From Bacteroidales bacterium (GTDB lineage: Bacteria; Bacteroidota; Bacteroidia; Bacteroidales; UBA3663), in contig JAFSKF010000034.1 in the NCBI GenBank assembly GCA_017449065.1, positions 56,548-120,547 on the forward strand: a stretch of 64,000 nt of DNA, read 5' to 3'. Positions 62,572 through 64,000 of the stretch are shown piece by piece. The position numbers and the translations under genes were made by a program. Position 1 is the first letter of the stretch, and each line of letters begins with the position of its first letter. The notes under the pieces were generated by a model. That model made no database searches. It was not told the origin of the DNA and saw only the letters and a program-made list of their open reading frames with translations.

Positions 62572-63932
62572 AGGGAATAAAAAATCACAACCAGACCAAT
62601 CGCCTCATCAAGTGGACAGTCATTGCGCTTGATTTTGTGGCATTGTGGCTACTGCTGCCTGTAGTGGCATACTTTTTCCCCGACACTGAAGAATGGACTG
62701 ACGACAAGCATCGCCTGTTTTGGGGAATATGCACCCTGAGCATGGGGCTGGCTGAGTATTGGTTCTTCTCAACCATTCATCAGCGAATGGTAGGGGCTGG
62801 CGACATCCTGCGGCGCGGCACCCTGTTGGTGGCAACACAGGTTGTGATGTCATATCTGCTGCTGCGTGTCATCCACTTCCCGTACCGTTTGGGATGGCAG
62901 TTGCTCGTTATGGGCGTTGTCCTGTGGGCGGTGCTCATGCTGCTACGCTTTGTTGAGCGCGAGGTGCTGAAACATCTCAGAACGTTGGGATTCAACACAC
63001 ACAGCGTCACCTTTGTCGGGTCCGACCCGGAACTGCAACGGCTGCACCAACGGATGCTTAGCAATCCATCCTACGGTTGTAAACTGAGTAGCTGCTATGT
63101 TTCCACCAGCGACTTCCTCGCGCTGCTGGGCCATCCCGAGGACCTGCGCCTGGGCGATGAGGTCTATCTGTGTTCCCCGCGACGAGAGCGCCAGCTCATA
63201 GAGCGGACGGCAAGCCTGTGTCAGCACTGGATGATAAAATTCTACTATGTGGCTACGGAAGAAGAAAAACTCAATCTCCAACCTGTGCTGATGGACGACT
63301 TGGAGGTGATGGCCACTTATTCCAGCCCGTTGGAGGACCCACTGAACAGCCTGTCGAAGCGTCTGGCCGACATCCTGCTGTCTGCCATTTTCTTGGCACC
63401 CACAGTCTTGTTGCTGCCCTTCATTGCTGTCATCATCAAGTATCAGAGTCCAGGCCCCGTCTTCTTCCGCCAGCGGCGCACGGGACTCGACGGGCGCGAG
63501 TTCTGGTGTTGGAAGTTCCGTTCCATGCACGTGAACAGCACTGCCGACAGCCAGCAGGCCACCAAGGACGATCCTCGCAAGTTCCCGTTCGGTGATTTCA
63601 TGCGTAAGACCGACATTGACGAACTGCCACAGTTCTGGAACGTGCTCATCGGTGACATGAGCATCGTGGGGCCCCGACCACACATGCTGGCACACACGGA
63701 ACAATACGACCGACTGATCGACAAATACATGGTGCGCCACTTCGTCAAGCCCGGTATCACCGGCTGGGCACAGGTGACGGGTTTCCGTGGGGAAACCCGC
63801 GAACTGTGGCAGATGGAAGGGCGCGTGGAGCGCGACATCTGGTATATCCAACATTGGAGCTTATGGCTCGACCTGCGCATCATCTGGATGACGGTAAAAC
63901 TAATGTTTAGGAGAGATAAGCAAGCTTATTGA
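62568..63932 (+). CDS. Undecaprenyl-phosphate sugar phosphotransferase (WbaP/WcaJ-like)
   Basis: 454 residues from ATG 62568; the longer frame from 62403 overlaps upxY. N-terminal membrane helices (VIALDFVALWLLLPVVAYFF and three more), a soluble domain (~170-270), then a cytosolic bacterial sugar transferase domain (LSKRLADILLSAIFLAPTVL, YQSPGPVFFRQRRTGLDGRE, FMRKTDIDELPQFWNVLIGD, SIVGPRPHMLAHTEQYDRLI, KPGITGWAQVTGFRGETREL). It transfers the first sugar phosphate (often Glc, Gal or FucNAc4N type) to undecaprenyl phosphate, starting capsule repeat units. Confidence 0.95.
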   Translation: MKGIKNHNQTNRLIKWTVIALDFVALWLLLPVVAYFFPDTEEWTDDKHRLFWGICTLSMGLAEYWFFSTIHQRMVGAGDILRRGTLLVATQVVMSYLLLRVIHFPYRLGWQLLVMGVVLWAVLMLLRFVEREVLKHLRTLGFNTHSVTFVGSDPELQRLHQRMLSNPSYGCKLSSCYVSTSDFLALLGHPEDLRLGDEVYLCSPRRERQLIERTASLCQHWMIKFYYVATEEEKLNLQPVLMDDLEVMATYSSPLEDPLNSLSKRLADILLSAIFLAPTVLLLPFIAVIIKYQSPGPVFFRQRRTGLDGREFWCWKFRSMHVNSTADSQQATKDDPRKFPFGDFMRKTDIDELPQFWNVLIGDMSIVGPRPHMLAHTEQYDRLIDKYMVRHFVKPGITGWAQVTGFRGETRELWQMEGRVERDIWYIQHWSLWLDLRIIWMTVKLMFRRDKQAY

Positions 63933-63987
63933 TATAAAAGCAAGAGAGAAGATAGTATAATTATTATTGCAATTAATTTATAGTCAA

Positions 63988-64000
63988 ATGAAACAACCCA
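63988..64000 (+). CDS. Possible start of the next capsule gene (runs off right edge)
   Basis: ATG AAA CAA CCC with the window end at 64000, 55 bp after the sugar transferase stop. Too short to assign; listed because capsule operons continue in this direction. Confidence 0.25.

Overview
The window comes from a Bacteroidales genome, most like the Prevotella/Bacteroides branch. The evidence is the repeated Bacteroidetes promoter form (TTTG, about 20 bp, TAnnTTTG), the absence of clear Shine-Dalgarno sequences, a TonB-dependent receptor with a carboxypeptidase-regulatory N-terminal domain, DUF4292 and DUF5723 proteins, RHS cassettes, and an UpxY antiterminator opening a capsule locus. No rRNA or complete mobile element is present. 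Assignments come from reading translated sequence and motifs; no database search was run.

Layout. 1-8480 (minus): recF, a DUF721 gene, a TonB-dependent receptor, a PL1 pectate lyase broken by an in-frame TAA, and a large two-domain glycosidase resembling GH143-GH142 that runs off the left edge. 8507-9850 (plus): a TPR membrane protein, a lumazine-synthase homologue without its catalytic histidine, and tRNA-Gly(CCC). 10049-12633 (plus): a surface lipoprotein, a 41-bp tandem repeat, and hsp20 behind a consensus sigma-54 promoter. 12664-16546 (minus): tRNA-Arg(CCT), a Wzc-type tyrosine kinase starting a few bases after the tRNA, and a lone sodium-pump decarboxylase beta subunit. 16591-21507 (plus): ruvB, then a SUMF1-domain lipoprotein and a GH127 beta-L-arabinofuranosidase. 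21522-23004: hflX (minus). 23009-30306 (plus): a tightly packed run of radical SAM, TPR, DUF4292, EnvC-like, FdtA-like, FemAB/GNAT-like and DegT aminotransferase genes. 30450-34641 (plus): an AT-rich/GC-rich mosaic RHS locus with two truncated RHS cores and small lipoproteins that may be immunity proteins.

34680-43441 (minus): DUF5723 protein, a large lipoprotein, a LolE-like permease, rbfA, an orphan DNA adenine methyltransferase, an O-methyltransferase, frameshifted pyruvate kinase and aroQ. 43399-46224 (plus): xerD and a highly codon-biased TPR lipoprotein. 46346-47575 (minus): xseA. 47668-50718 (plus): lgt, rpe, an FMN reductase and a TerB-DnaJ protein. 50811-51704 (minus): an unknown exported protein with a duplicated 3' end and a C10 tract upstream. 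52207-59394 (plus): five consecutive unknown exported proteins, the best candidate for an undescribed envelope system. 59430-61116 (plus): glutathione peroxidase, MarR regulator and exported glutathione peroxidase, with three copies of an operator-like motif over the promoter. 61640-64000 (plus): UpxY leader, upxY and the initiating sugar-phosphate transferase of a capsule locus that continues off the right edge.

Three themes connect the genes: degradation of arabinose-rich pectin (TonB receptor, PL1, GH143/142-like, GH127), envelope and surface-glycan assembly (Wzc, FdtA/FdtB-like set, Lgt, LolE-like, UpxY locus), and stress control (sigma-54 hsp20, MarR-GPx). Two conserved genes, the pectate lyase and pyruvate kinase, carry single-base lesions in otherwise intact reading frames; either real recent mutation or assembly error could explain them.
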